Shown here piece after piece: positions 23,502 to 32,193 of a DNA stretch of 39,019 nucleotides. The stretch covers positions 1-39,019 of the forward strand of contig CAIOAT010000012.1 in the NCBI GenBank assembly GCA_903856085.1, read 5' to 3'. The DNA comes from Candidatus Omnitrophota bacterium (GTDB taxonomy: Bacteria; Omnitrophota; Omnitrophia; Omnitrophales; Aquincolibacteriaceae). The number at the start of each line of letters is the position of its first letter. Positions within the stretch are counted from its first letter, which is position 1. A program made the position numbers and the translations under genes. The notes beneath the pieces were generated by a model, which was not told the origin of the DNA, did not search any database, and worked only from the letters and a program-made list of their open reading frames with translations.

Positions 23502-25280
23502 GTGACTTCCGCTTCTTTCGTCGGCTCTTTCAAAATTACTGGAAAAAAGGTTTTCATCCGCCTCAAGAACCAGATCTGTGATTCCTCAGAAGAGCTCCTC
23601 CATAGCGAACTTTTTTACGAGATTATCAAACGCGCCGTCGCAGCGCTTGACCGCCGCAAGTCCGTTCTTCTGAAGGTTTTTGGTTCCAAAGAAGTGAACG
23701 ACGCGAATGTCCGGCTTCTGATCCAGACGCTTGAGTTTCTGGAAAAGATGTCCGTCGATCTTGTCGGTCGTGTGGTGGCGGGTTCTGAAGATTTTCTTCG
23801 CGACAAGCATGCCCTCAACGATTTTGTCGAGTATCTTTACAACTATTGGCGCAGCTTTGACCGGTTCATCATTTGTGATTCCGAAGGCGAGGAATTCGAC
23901 AAGCGGCCCTTCCGTACCTTCAACGATACGATCGAGGACTTGACTGACTTGGTTCGTCGTACCTACCGTGAGATCCAGGAGAACATCACGGGAACCCATC
24001 CGCGTATTTACCGCCAGGTGGCCGCGGGTGCCGAGATGGCGGCGATCGCCTGCTCCGTCCGGGTGCCGTATCCTTCGGATCTTTATGAAAAACTGAACGC
24101 GATCCCGGTCATTCGGCAGGTGCTCTTTTATCCGCCCTTGGTTTTGAACCAGCTCAATAACACACGCGAAGGAAAGTTCGAACGGATCCAGGAAAACCCC
24201 CTCGGTCGTTTCGATCTGAAGCGCGACGAATGGCTTTGTTATCCCGTGAAGGCGGGCGATCTGCTCATTCCGGTTTATTTCAAGGAGAAGTTTTTTGAAA
24301 TGGGTCTCTCTCTTTGCAATCTCTTTGAGTTGGCCACCGATGAAGATCTCAAGCGAAAACCCGATGCGGTTTTTGTCTACGGAGCTCCGGAAAGCTCTCT
24401 GGAGTGGCCGGGTGTTTTTCCAACCGTATTTTTCGATGATGAGAAAAACGGCATGTTGGTCGGTGCGATCCCGGAATCCGACCAGTTCGGGTATTTCGGA
24501 TACCTCAAAAAAATGATCCTGACGCTCCACAACATCAAACGCATCAAGACCGGCCGCATGCCGTTTCACGGTGCTTTTATGAAGATCTACCTGAAAGGTA
24601 AAAAGCCGGCCACACTTCTGTTGATCGGGGATACGGGTGCCGGGAAATCGGAAACGCTCGAGGCGATGCGCGGTTTCGGAGTCGAAGAGATCCAGGATGT
24701 GATGGTGATCGCCGATGACATGGGATCGCTCGAGCTTCAGGCGGACGGGAGCGTTGTTGGGTACGGGACGGAGACGGGCGCGTTCCTCCGGTTGGATGAT
24801 CTGAAGCCCGGTTATGCTCTTGGGCAAATTGATCGTGCGATTATCATGAGCCCGGCGAAGGTGAATTCCAGGATTGCGTTGCCGATCACCACCTACGCGA
24901 ATATCACCCAGCCGCACGGAGTGGATTTCGTGCTTTATGCGAATAATTACGAGGATATCGATGAAGACCATCCCATCATTGAACAGTTCACGACACCGGA
25001 GGAAGCTCTGAAAGTTTTCCGCGAAGGGACGGTGATGAGCAAGGGGACCACAAAGACTACGGGGCTTGTGCACACTTACTTTTCGAATGTCTTTGGTCCC
25101 ATTCAATACAAGGCCGAGCATGATGCTCTTGCCAAAAAGTTCTTTGAGGCTTTTTTCAAGAAAGCCCTTTTTGTCGGCCAGATGCGCACGCGCTTGGGCG
25201 TTTCAGGTTGGGAGCGCAAGGGGCCCGAAGCTTCTGCGTCGGAGCTTCTGAAACTCATCCGAAGTGATGCCCGTTACTGA
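23502..25280 (+). CDS. large HPr-kinase/PEPCK-like P-loop protein
   Basis: The protein has 592 residues and starts at GTG 23502. The Walker A motif GDTGAGKS (376-383) followed by ET, and then VIADD about 20 residues later, match the GKSE(T)...ADD pattern of HPr kinase/phosphorylase and the related ATP-type PEP carboxykinase fold. After it come conserved-looking blocks such as GYGTETGAFLRLDDL and SKGTTKTTGL. The N-terminal 370 residues are not a family I can name. The reaction is unknown: protein kinase/phosphatase and PEPCK-like activity are both possible. It lies between a quinone reductase and a glucan enzyme, which would fit a role in carbon-storage control (inference). Confidence 0.7.
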   Translation: MTSASFVGSFKITGKKVFIRLKNQICDSSEELLHSELFYEIIKRAVAALDRRKSVLLKVFGSKEVNDANVRLLIQTLEFLEKMSVDLVGRVVAGSEDFLRDKHALNDFVEYLYNYWRSFDRFIICDSEGEEFDKRPFRTFNDTIEDLTDLVRRTYREIQENITGTHPRIYRQVAAGAEMAAIACSVRVPYPSDLYEKLNAIPVIRQVLFYPPLVLNQLNNTREGKFERIQENPLGRFDLKRDEWLCYPVKAGDLLIPVYFKEKFFEMGLSLCNLFELATDEDLKRKPDAVFVYGAPESSLEWPGVFPTVFFDDEKNGMLVGAIPESDQFGYFGYLKKMILTLHNIKRIKTGRMPFHGAFMKIYLKGKKPATLLLIGDTGAGKSETLEAMRGFGVEEIQDVMVIADDMGSLELQADGSVVGYGTETGAFLRLDDLKPGYALGQIDRAIIMSPAKVNSRIALPITTYANITQPHGVDFVLYANNYEDIDEDHPIIEQFTTPEEALKVFREGTVMSKGTTKTTGLVHTYFSNVFGPIQYKAEHDALAKKFFEAFFKKALFVGQMRTRLGVSGWERKGPEASASELLKLIRSDARY

Positions 25281-25328
25281 TATTAGGGCATCTCAGGGAA
25301 TTGTTCGTTCGGCTCCATTCTGCACCTG

Positions 25329-25337
25329 TGTTATAAT
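25329..25337 (+). promoter_or_regulatory. extended -10 promoter, distal, before GH57 gene
   Basis: TGTTATAAT is a perfect extended -10 (TGnTATAAT), 132 bases before the GH57 gene. No -35 match at the usual distance. Confidence 0.5.
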
Positions 25338-25376
25338 CTCTCCATTAGAGTTTTGAGGCCTCTTTTAACTTTTAAC

Positions 25377-25410
25377 CCTGATTTTCATTTAAATGTTATT
25401 AGAAATCAGG
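25377..25410. promoter_or_regulatory. inverted repeat between two promoters
   Basis: CCTGATTT (25377-25384) and AAATCAGG (25403-25410) are perfect 8-bp arms. Inside is the palindrome CATTTAAATG (25386-25395). It may be an operator or an RNA hairpin in the leader of the distal transcript. Confidence 0.4.
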
Positions 25411-25430
25411 ATAACCCCGGCTGTCGATTG

Positions 25431-25439
25431 TGTTATAAA
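25431..25439 (+). promoter_or_regulatory. extended -10 promoter, proximal, before GH57 gene
   Basis: TGTTATAAA lies 30 bases before the GH57 start. It would give a short leader with ribosome site GGGGAAAGAGGA. Confidence 0.4.
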
Positions 25440-25468
25440 AAGTCAGGGGAAAGAGGATAATTTTTCTT

Positions 25469-27970
25469 ATGGCCAAAGAAATTTGCATTTGCCTTCACGG
25501 GCATTTTTACCAGCCCCCACGGGAAAATCCGTGGATCGAAGAGATTGAACAGCAGGATAGCGCCGCTCCTTTTCACGACTGGAACGAGCGCATCCATTAC
25601 GAATGCTATCATCCTAATTCCCGTGCCCGCGCGCTTGACGCCCGAGGGAAAATCGTCGAGATCGTCAATAATTTCGAGCGCACAAGCTTCAATTTCGGTC
25701 CTACGCTCCTTTCCTGGCTTGAGATCAAGCACCCCGATACCTACCGGAGCATTCTTCATGCCGATCGCGCAAGTTGTGAAGCGCATCGCGGTCACGGGAA
25801 TGCTATTGCCCAGGTCTACAATCACATGATCATGCCGTTGGCGAACCTGCGGGACAAGAAGACGCAGGTACGTTGGGGGATCGAGGATTTCCGCTCTCGG
25901 TTCAGCCGCTATCCTGAGAGCGTTTGGCTGCCTGAGACCGCCTGCAATGAGGAGACGCTCGAGGTGTTGGTCGCGGAACGGATCAAATTCATCATTCTTT
26001 CACCGCATCAGGCAAGGGCTGTTCGGCCGCTTGAGGGCGGGGCGTGGCAGGATGTGTTGGGTGGACGCATCGATCCCAAGGAGCCGTACCGCTATTTTCT
26101 CAAGAATAATCCCTCGCTCTATATTGATATTTTTTTCTACGACGGGCCCATTTCCAAAGCCGTGGGTTTCGACAATCTGCTTTTCGATGCGAAGCTCTTT
26201 ATGAAACGGCTCGAAAGCGCGGTCGTGCAGCATGAACGTTCTCAGCTCATCCATATTGCGACTGACGGCGAGACTTATGGTCATCACAAGGCCTATGGCG
26301 ATCGCGTGCTCGCGTATCTCACCTACATGGAGATTCCGCGGCATGGATATCGGCTGGTCAATTACGCGGAATTTCTTGAAGAAAATCCGCCGCGCCAGGA
26401 GGTGCGGCTGATCGAAGGGGAGAATAATGAAGGGACTTCCTGGAGTTGTGCGCATGGTGTCGCGAGGTGGAAAGACCATTGCGGCTGCCGGGGCGATGGG
26501 CCTGCCAGCTGGACCCAGCATTGGCGCAAGCCCCTTCGCTGGGCGCTCGATTGGCTGCGGGATGAGCTAGCGCAAGTCTATGAAAGGGAGGGTGCCAAAT
26601 ATCTGAAGGATGTTTGGGCCGCTCGTGACGATTATATTCATGTGGTCTTGAAGCGGACTCCCGAAACCCTTCACGAATTCTTTGACCGTCAGGCCTTACG
26701 AGAGCTTTCCAAAGAGGAGATTACGACGAGTCTCAAACTTCTGGAAATGCAGCGTAACCTCATGTTGATGTATACAAGTTGCGGCTGGTTCTTCTCAGAA
26801 CTTTCGGGGCTTGAAACTATCCAGATCCTTCAGTACGCATCGCGGGCCATTCATCTCGCGCGGGAGGTGAGCGGTGTGAATTTTGAGCGGGATTTTCTCG
26901 AGCATCTTGCTCTTGCGAAAAGTAACATTGAGTCCATCAAAGACGGACAAGGCGTTTATGAAAAATTCGTAAAACCAGCGCTGGCCACGCTTCACCATGT
27001 GGTGAGCTACTACGCCATCGGCTCCATTTTCGAGAATTTCTATGCGCCGGACTCCAAAACGGACATCGTCAAGATCTTCAATTTCGATCTGCATGTTCTG
27101 CATCAGCGTAAGGAATTCTTCGGTACGGTGACCATGAATTTCGGACGCGTGCGCATCGTTTCTCAGACCACGCTGGAAGAACAGGATCTTGTTTTCGTGG
27201 TGATCCAGATCGGCTTTTATGATTTCCGCTGCTCCGTGAAACCTTATGGAGGTGAAGAAGAGTTTGATAAGCTCGAAAGGGAGCTTTTCGAAGCGCTTTA
27301 TCAGTTGCCGATCCTTGATCTTTCCAAGAAGATCGACGTCTTTTTTGGCGAGACTTATTATGCCCTGAAAGACCTGCGGCTCGGCGACCGCGCGAAGATC
27401 ATCAGCATTCTGACGCATGAGACGATCGCGAAGGTCAGCAATTTTTATGAGCACATTTATGAAGAAAACCTGCGCATGAACGAGATCTATCGCTCGATCA
27501 ATGTGCCGATCCCGGTGGAGTTCCGTTACGCGGCCGAGCATACGCTGAGCAAGCGCATGATGGAGGCTGTGAAGGACTGGGGCGAGCGTGGTTTCCCGGC
27601 CAAGCGAACGCTTTCCATTTACCGGATCATGGATTCCGCGAAGGCGCTGGATGTCCACATTCACAAGGAACCGCTCGCACATTATCTGAGCGCAGAACTG
27701 TGCAAAGGCCTCCGGGAGTTCATCGCGGGGCTCGACCCCGAGGTTTTACAGAAGCTTCTTTCCATCCTTCGGCTTGCCAAAAAGATCGAAGTTTTCCTCG
27801 ATAAACGTGAGGCTCAGGATGATCTTTTCGCCCTTTTCCGTTCCTGGAAGGGAAGTCCTCAGGCCATTCCTCAGGTCATCCGGGACGAGGAGGTCCATCT
27901 CCATCAGTTGATGGACGAGCTCGATCTTTCCGGCGATAAGCTGAAAAAAATCCTTAGTTCAGGTGGCTAG
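25469..27970 (+). CDS. GH57 family glycoside hydrolase with DUF3536 domain
   Basis: The 833-residue protein starts with the GH57 hallmark LHGHFYQPPRENPW (His10, His12). It continues with WLPET (Glu156, where GH57 enzymes keep the catalytic nucleophile region) and IATDGETYGHH (Asp266, acid/base region). The long C-terminal half is the DUF3536 type that accompanies this GH57 subgroup. Known GH57 members are alpha-amylases, branching enzymes and glucanotransferases that act on glycogen-like glucans. No signal peptide is visible, so a cytosolic glycogen role is likely. The precise activity cannot be assigned. Confidence 0.88.
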   Translation: MAKEICICLHGHFYQPPRENPWIEEIEQQDSAAPFHDWNERIHYECYHPNSRARALDARGKIVEIVNNFERTSFNFGPTLLSWLEIKHPDTYRSILHADRASCEAHRGHGNAIAQVYNHMIMPLANLRDKKTQVRWGIEDFRSRFSRYPESVWLPETACNEETLEVLVAERIKFIILSPHQARAVRPLEGGAWQDVLGGRIDPKEPYRYFLKNNPSLYIDIFFYDGPISKAVGFDNLLFDAKLFMKRLESAVVQHERSQLIHIATDGETYGHHKAYGDRVLAYLTYMEIPRHGYRLVNYAEFLEENPPRQEVRLIEGENNEGTSWSCAHGVARWKDHCGCRGDGPASWTQHWRKPLRWALDWLRDELAQVYEREGAKYLKDVWAARDDYIHVVLKRTPETLHEFFDRQALRELSKEEITTSLKLLEMQRNLMLMYTSCGWFFSELSGLETIQILQYASRAIHLAREVSGVNFERDFLEHLALAKSNIESIKDGQGVYEKFVKPALATLHHVVSYYAIGSIFENFYAPDSKTDIVKIFNFDLHVLHQRKEFFGTVTMNFGRVRIVSQTTLEEQDLVFVVIQIGFYDFRCSVKPYGGEEEFDKLERELFEALYQLPILDLSKKIDVFFGETYYALKDLRLGDRAKIISILTHETIAKVSNFYEHIYEENLRMNEIYRSINVPIPVEFRYAAEHTLSKRMMEAVKDWGERGFPAKRTLSIYRIMDSAKALDVHIHKEPLAHYLSAELCKGLREFIAGLDPEVLQKLLSILRLAKKIEVFLDKREAQDDLFALFRSWKGSPQAIPQVIRDEEVHLHQLMDELDLSGDKLKKILSSGG

Positions 27971-28004
27971 TTTTTTTCTTGCCTCTCGGGCTTTTCATGA
28001 ATAG

Positions 28005-28010
28005 TATAAC
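28005..28010 (+). promoter_or_regulatory. possible -10 box upstream of acyl-CoA dehydrogenase
   Basis: TATAAC within AGTATAACG, 92 bases before the gene. TTGCCT lies 20 bases upstream, which is longer than ideal spacing. A second AT-rich candidate, TATAAT, begins at 28046. Confidence 0.3.
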
Positions 28011-28036
28011 GCATTCGCGCTCTAAGGAGAGCTCAA

Positions 28037-28066
28037 TATAGGTCCTATAATCCCTTCTCTGGGATT
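28037..28066. promoter_or_regulatory. operator-like palindrome and adjacent hairpin
   Basis: TATAGG-T-CCTATA (28037-28049) is a perfect 13-base palindrome with a one-base centre. AATCCC (28049-28054) and GGGATT (28061-28066) form an adjacent inverted repeat. The position near the -10 boxes suits a repressor site for the acyl-CoA dehydrogenase gene. Confidence 0.4.
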
Positions 28067-28101
28067 TGATCTCATAAAGAAACATCAATCGAAAGGAATC
28101 A

Positions 28102-30189
28102 ATGTCCATGAGTACTATCAATGCCGAGAAAAGAGCTTTAATGAGCACGCTTCCGGGGGATGATGTCCGTCAGATCATGTGGCGGTTTACGGACCGTTAT
28201 GATCTTCAGATGGTGGTTCAGTCGACTCGTTCCGTGGCACGCGGTGTGGTGGCGCGTATGGTGGCGGATAAACAGCGCGATACCCATGAGTGGACGCCTG
28301 AGAAGGCGGCTATGCTCAAGTCTTTTGATGAGGCCGGCATTACGGCCGCTTTTATGGAGCCGGAACAGGGTGGCTATATCTCCGGACCTAAGAACCTTGT
28401 GCTTGCGATGATCGCGTTCGAACTTTGCTGGGTGGATGCCGGTGCCGCGACGGCGAGTCTTGCCAACAATCTTGCTCTTGAGCCGATCCATGAGAAGGGC
28501 ACTCCTGAGCAGATCCAGAAATATATGGGGGGCTGCGTTCCTCCGAAACCGGGCGAGAACCGGAAAATAATCCGCGGATCTTTTGCGCTTACCGAACCCC
28601 TTCCTTATGTCGGCGTGGATGCCGGGATGCTTTCAGGCCGTATCCGTGTCGCGGAATGGAAAGAAGGTCAGGAGCCGATCCTTCAGGTCGAAAAGCGTGG
28701 TCGTTTTATTACCAATATGGGCTATGCAAATTTCGTGACGGCATCGGTTGATAGCGATGATCCGCGTATTAAATCAAGCTGCATGATCATTCTCGAGGAA
28801 AACGATCCCGGCCTCTATGATCGCGGTGCCCCGACCTTGAAGCTTGTGCATCAGCTTTCCAGTACGCATGATCCGATCTTCAACTTGAAAGTTCCCGCCA
28901 GCCGTATCATCGGTGGGTATACCATCAAGGATGGCGTGATCATCCCGAATTTTAATAACAGCGAAGTGATCGAAGCGGTGTTCCGCAGAACACGCGTAAC
29001 CGTGGGGATTATGACTACCGCGAAGCTTCTCTCGGCGATCGAGCCGGTAATTCGTTACCAGCGCACGCGTTTCCGTGGTGGGAGCTCGGTTTCTGCTGGA
29101 ACGCCTCGCTATGATCTGGGTATCCAGCAGAAAGAAGATCCTTGTCATCGGTTGGTCGATGTGTGGGCTACCGGCGAAGCGGGTGCCGCGCTCGGGTTCG
29201 AAGGCGCGCGTCTTTTCGATGCCTTCGACGTCATGGAGCACGAGAAGGACAAGCTTTTCACCGCGCAGGGGATCAAAGGCGCCCGCGCACAGATGAAAGC
29301 TTTCATGGAACCGCGCAAAAAGGCGCTGGAGTATATCGAACTCATGGCTCAGCCTGAAGCGAAACGCGACGCAAAACGCGTGACGGAACTTGAAGGTGAT
29401 CTGCTGGTCCAGTACCTCGTCAAGGAATCGCTGGCGGATGTGTATTGCCCTGCTGGGAAACTCTGGAATACGGGTTATGGCGCGACGATGATGCGCGAAG
29501 CCGTGAGTTTGATGGGCGGCTACGGGATCACGGAAGATTGCCCGGGATTCTTGACGCAGAAATGGTCGGATGCCCAACTTGAGGCGACTTACGAAGGGCC
29601 TGAATGTGTACAGCGTCTCCAGATGAGCCGCACAATGGAAAATGATATTTTCCTCGCTCAGTTCAAGAACTGGATCAAGGATCTGCGCGATCTCGCGAAG
29701 CGCAAGTCTGAAATGGGCGCTGAAGTTCTCGCCAACGCGATGGATCTTTGGCTCTGGTCGCTTGTTTTTCTCCAGGCAAACAAGGATGCGAATGGGAAGA
29801 CACTCTATGGCGGACAGCGCCAGGGCGTGATGTTTCCGATGGCAGACGCGCTCGCGTGGCTCTTGGGTGCTCGTCAGCTTATTCTTGATACGCTCGAGCT
29901 CGAGAAAAAAGGTCCCGAAAATCCGACGCTCGCCGAAGGTTTGCCGGGCGTCTTGAATTTCTACTCGGATCTTTGCGGCGTTCAGGCGGCTCGTGCTGCG
30001 GGTGAAGTCGGTAAAGTTTGTGCCGAGTTGGTTTATGGATATCAGTTGGCAGCGACGGCTCTCAAGCCTTTCGCGGAGTTGCGCGGGAAGACGGACGCTA
30101 GCCTCGTCGGCATTCGTTTTTCCAAGGATCGCGCCGCGGAAGCCGTCGCGCAAGTGATGATCCCGGAAGCTCTCGATTATCCACTCTAA
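28102..30189 (+). CDS. large acyl-CoA dehydrogenase-like flavoprotein
   Basis: FAD enzymes of this family oxidise acyl-CoA thioesters to enoyl-CoA and pass electrons to ETF. Family features seen are ITAAFMEPEQGGYISG in the N-terminal helical domain, FALTEPLPYVGVDAG in the middle beta domain, and the C-terminal MGGYGITEDCP. ATYEGPECVQRL carries Glu after Tyr, at the usual catalytic-base position. At 695 residues it is almost twice the size of ordinary acyl-CoA dehydrogenases and carries about 150-200 extra C-terminal residues, as in the large VLCAD/FadE-like types. AAAGGA lies upstream; ATG 28108 is an alternative start. The ETF and ETF-quinone oxidoreductase genes downstream support a respiratory role. 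The substrate is unknown. Confidence 0.88.
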   Translation: MSMSTINAEKRALMSTLPGDDVRQIMWRFTDRYDLQMVVQSTRSVARGVVARMVADKQRDTHEWTPEKAAMLKSFDEAGITAAFMEPEQGGYISGPKNLVLAMIAFELCWVDAGAATASLANNLALEPIHEKGTPEQIQKYMGGCVPPKPGENRKIIRGSFALTEPLPYVGVDAGMLSGRIRVAEWKEGQEPILQVEKRGRFITNMGYANFVTASVDSDDPRIKSSCMIILEENDPGLYDRGAPTLKLVHQLSSTHDPIFNLKVPASRIIGGYTIKDGVIIPNFNNSEVIEAVFRRTRVTVGIMTTAKLLSAIEPVIRYQRTRFRGGSSVSAGTPRYDLGIQQKEDPCHRLVDVWATGEAGAALGFEGARLFDAFDVMEHEKDKLFTAQGIKGARAQMKAFMEPRKKALEYIELMAQPEAKRDAKRVTELEGDLLVQYLVKESLADVYCPAGKLWNTGYGATMMREAVSLMGGYGITEDCPGFLTQKWSDAQLEATYEGPECVQRLQMSRTMENDIFLAQFKNWIKDLRDLAKRKSEMGAEVLANAMDLWLWSLVFLQANKDANGKTLYGGQRQGVMFPMADALAWLLGARQLILDTLELEKKGPENPTLAEGLPGVLNFYSDLCGVQAARAAGEVGKVCAELVYGYQLAATALKPFAELRGKTDASLVGIRFSKDRAAEAVAQVMIPEALDYPL

Positions 30190-30202
30190 AAACAGGCAAA
30201 CG

Positions 30203-30231
30203 TGGAACGGGGAACGTCGAACGCGCGCGTT
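30203..30231 (+). repeat. short degenerate GGAACG repeats and AACGCGCGCGTT palindrome
   Basis: In the 101-base gap between the acyl-CoA dehydrogenase and ETF-QO-like genes, GGAACG, GGAACG and GAACG follow one another at 7-8-base spacing. They end in the perfect palindrome AACGCGCGCGTT (30220-30231). A weak hairpin GAACT/AGTTC lies between there and the next gene. Confidence 0.5.
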
Positions 30232-30290
30232 TCTCGTTCATCGGTCCCCGAACTTTAAAAGAGTTCAAATTTTCTAAAGGAGCCTTTGCC

Positions 30291-32144
30291 ATGAGTACAG
30301 ACCGTCAGAAGATGGATGTCGATATTGTTTGCGTGGGATTCGGGCCTGCGACGGCGGGGTTTTTGACTACCCTCACGCGGGCAATCGAAAAAGAGCCCGC
30401 AGCCGAGCATTTACAAAGCAAAGCTATGCCAGGCATGCCGCTTCAGGTGATCTGCTACGAACGCTCGGATGATATCGGATTTGGTGTTTCGGGGATCGTG
30501 AGCGAAGCTAAGGGGATTAAGCAGGCGTTCACAGCTGAGGAGCTTTCCCAGATTCCGATGGCGCATCCGGTGAAGCACGAAGAAGTGTACTATCTTCTCG
30601 ATCCGGTGGGCGCGAGCCGCCGTTCGTGGGTCTTGAAATGCGTCGACTGGCTTTTCCGCACTTTTGGTTTCATCCTGCCTTGGTATAAAGACCAGGCGTT
30701 CCAGCTTCCTTTTATCCCGCCTTTTATGGCCAAGCACGGGGGTTGGGTGTTTTCAATGGGGCAGTTCACGCAGTGGCTTGGGTCGAATCTGATGGGTTCG
30801 GGACTGGTTCAAGTTTGGCCCGGTATGCCGGTGAAGGAACCGCTCTTTGATTCGAATCGTGTGGTCGGTGTCAGGCTTGTGGATCAGGGTGTCGAAAAGT
30901 CAGGAAAACCCACCGGAACTTTCATGCCAGGGATGGATATTCATGCAGCGCTTACGGTTGTGGGGGATGGGCCTTATGGTCCCGTGGGACAGAATCTGGA
31001 TGTGAAGTTCGGGTTTCCGGAGGGAAATCATCAACGCGAATGGGCGCTAGGCATGAAAGCAGTGGTCGAGCTTCCTGAGAACACGACGCTTGTGCCGGGA
31101 ACCGTGATCCACACGTTCGGTTATCCCGAACCGGAGATCTTTGGTTTTCTTTATGTGTATCCCAATCGCATGGCGTCGCTCGGAATTTTTGTTCCTTCCT
31201 GGCTGGATCATCCGATGCGTTCGGCCTATCGTTATTTCCAGCACTGGATGCAGCATCCCAAACTTTGGAAACATCTCCAGGGCGCGACCTTGAAGTCTTG
31301 GGGCGCGAAAAGTTTGCAGGAAGCCGGGATGCGCGGGGAGCCTTTTATCGTGGGCGATGGTTTTGCCAGGATCGGCGAAGGTTCTGGAAGTACGAACATG
31401 CTTAAAGGTTCCGGCGTGGATGAGGCCTGGACTACCGGTGTTCAGCTTGCGGAAGGCATGATCCAGCTTTTGAGAGAAAAGAAAAATTTCACCAAGGAAA
31501 ATCTCGAAGCTACGTATCTTGCGAAACGCCGCGCGAGTTGGGTCGAGAAGGACAATCGGATCGCGAAAAAAGCGCGAGACGGGTTCAGTCATAATTTCGT
31601 GCTTGGCATGATGGGCATGGGCATGGCGGGTTTTACGAACGGGCTTCTCAATGTTCCCGCAAAGTTGAAACCTGTTTATCAACGCATCCCTTCTCTTGAG
31701 ACCTATTACAAGGCCAAGGTTTCTTCTGATGTGATCGAGTCGGCGCGTAAGGAAGCAAACGCGACAAATACTTCGATGCATGACGCTTTGATGGACGCGA
31801 CGGGATGGCCGAAGGTTCAGTACGACGGCAAGCTTCTCATCTCTCATCAGGACGCGCTTCTCTTGGGTGGGAAGGTCCAGGCCGCGGAAGGTTACGCGGA
31901 TCATGTGATCTTTATGGATGCCGGCAAATGTCAGAAGTGCCGCGCCAAGGTTTGCATCGAGATGTGCTCGGGCCAGGCCATTACGGCGGGTTCGGACGGC
32001 GGTGTTCCGCTCTTTGACCGCGAAAAATGCATCCATTGTGCCGCCTGTCTTTGGAATTGCGCCTACGCGCGCGAAGAGGGTTGTGATCTCACCAACGTCG
32101 ATTTTCGTGCCGGCTCCGGCGGTCTCCACTCCAATATCAACTAG
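30291..32144 (+). CDS. ETF-quinone oxidoreductase-like (FixC-type) flavoprotein with FixX-like ferredoxin tail
   Basis: The 617-residue flavoprotein begins with an FAD Rossmann motif GFGPATAG (16-23) and has a second FAD segment VGDGFARIGEGSG. Its C-terminal tail holds Cys547, Cys550, Cys555, Cys559 (CQKCRAKVC, then C) and Cys580, Cys583, Cys586, Cys590 (CIHCAACLWNC). This differs from classical ETF-quinone oxidoreductase, which binds one 4Fe-4S cluster with four Cys. Here there are eight well-spaced Cys, as in a two-cluster ferredoxin or a FixX-like domain. It probably takes electrons from the divergent ETF to a membrane quinone. The ribosome site AAAGGAG precedes the ATG. Confidence 0.8.
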   Translation: MSTDRQKMDVDIVCVGFGPATAGFLTTLTRAIEKEPAAEHLQSKAMPGMPLQVICYERSDDIGFGVSGIVSEAKGIKQAFTAEELSQIPMAHPVKHEEVYYLLDPVGASRRSWVLKCVDWLFRTFGFILPWYKDQAFQLPFIPPFMAKHGGWVFSMGQFTQWLGSNLMGSGLVQVWPGMPVKEPLFDSNRVVGVRLVDQGVEKSGKPTGTFMPGMDIHAALTVVGDGPYGPVGQNLDVKFGFPEGNHQREWALGMKAVVELPENTTLVPGTVIHTFGYPEPEIFGFLYVYPNRMASLGIFVPSWLDHPMRSAYRYFQHWMQHPKLWKHLQGATLKSWGAKSLQEAGMRGEPFIVGDGFARIGEGSGSTNMLKGSGVDEAWTTGVQLAEGMIQLLREKKNFTKENLEATYLAKRRASWVEKDNRIAKKARDGFSHNFVLGMMGMGMAGFTNGLLNVPAKLKPVYQRIPSLETYYKAKVSSDVIESARKEANATNTSMHDALMDATGWPKVQYDGKLLISHQDALLLGGKVQAAEGYADHVIFMDAGKCQKCRAKVCIEMCSGQAITAGSDGGVPLFDREKCIHCAACLWNCAYAREEGCDLTNVDFRAGSGGLHSNIN

Positions 32145-32193
32145 CACTTCCTTTGCCGACAGACGCTTTTCACAGGATCAAAAGGAGATGACC

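Noticed and set aside
23586-25121. 511-codon open frame on the minus strand
   Set aside because: It lies entirely antisense to the HPr-kinase-like gene, has no ribosome site or recognisable domain, and its composition (many Arg, His, Ile) is that of a shadow frame.
28774-30153. 459-codon open frame on the minus strand
   Set aside because: It is antisense to the acyl-CoA dehydrogenase gene, which is clearly real from its motifs.
31918-32193. Upstream extension of the PNPOx-like gene
   Set aside because: The extended part overlaps the iron-sulfur tail of the ETF-QO-like gene in another frame. A good ribosome site supports ATG 32194 instead.
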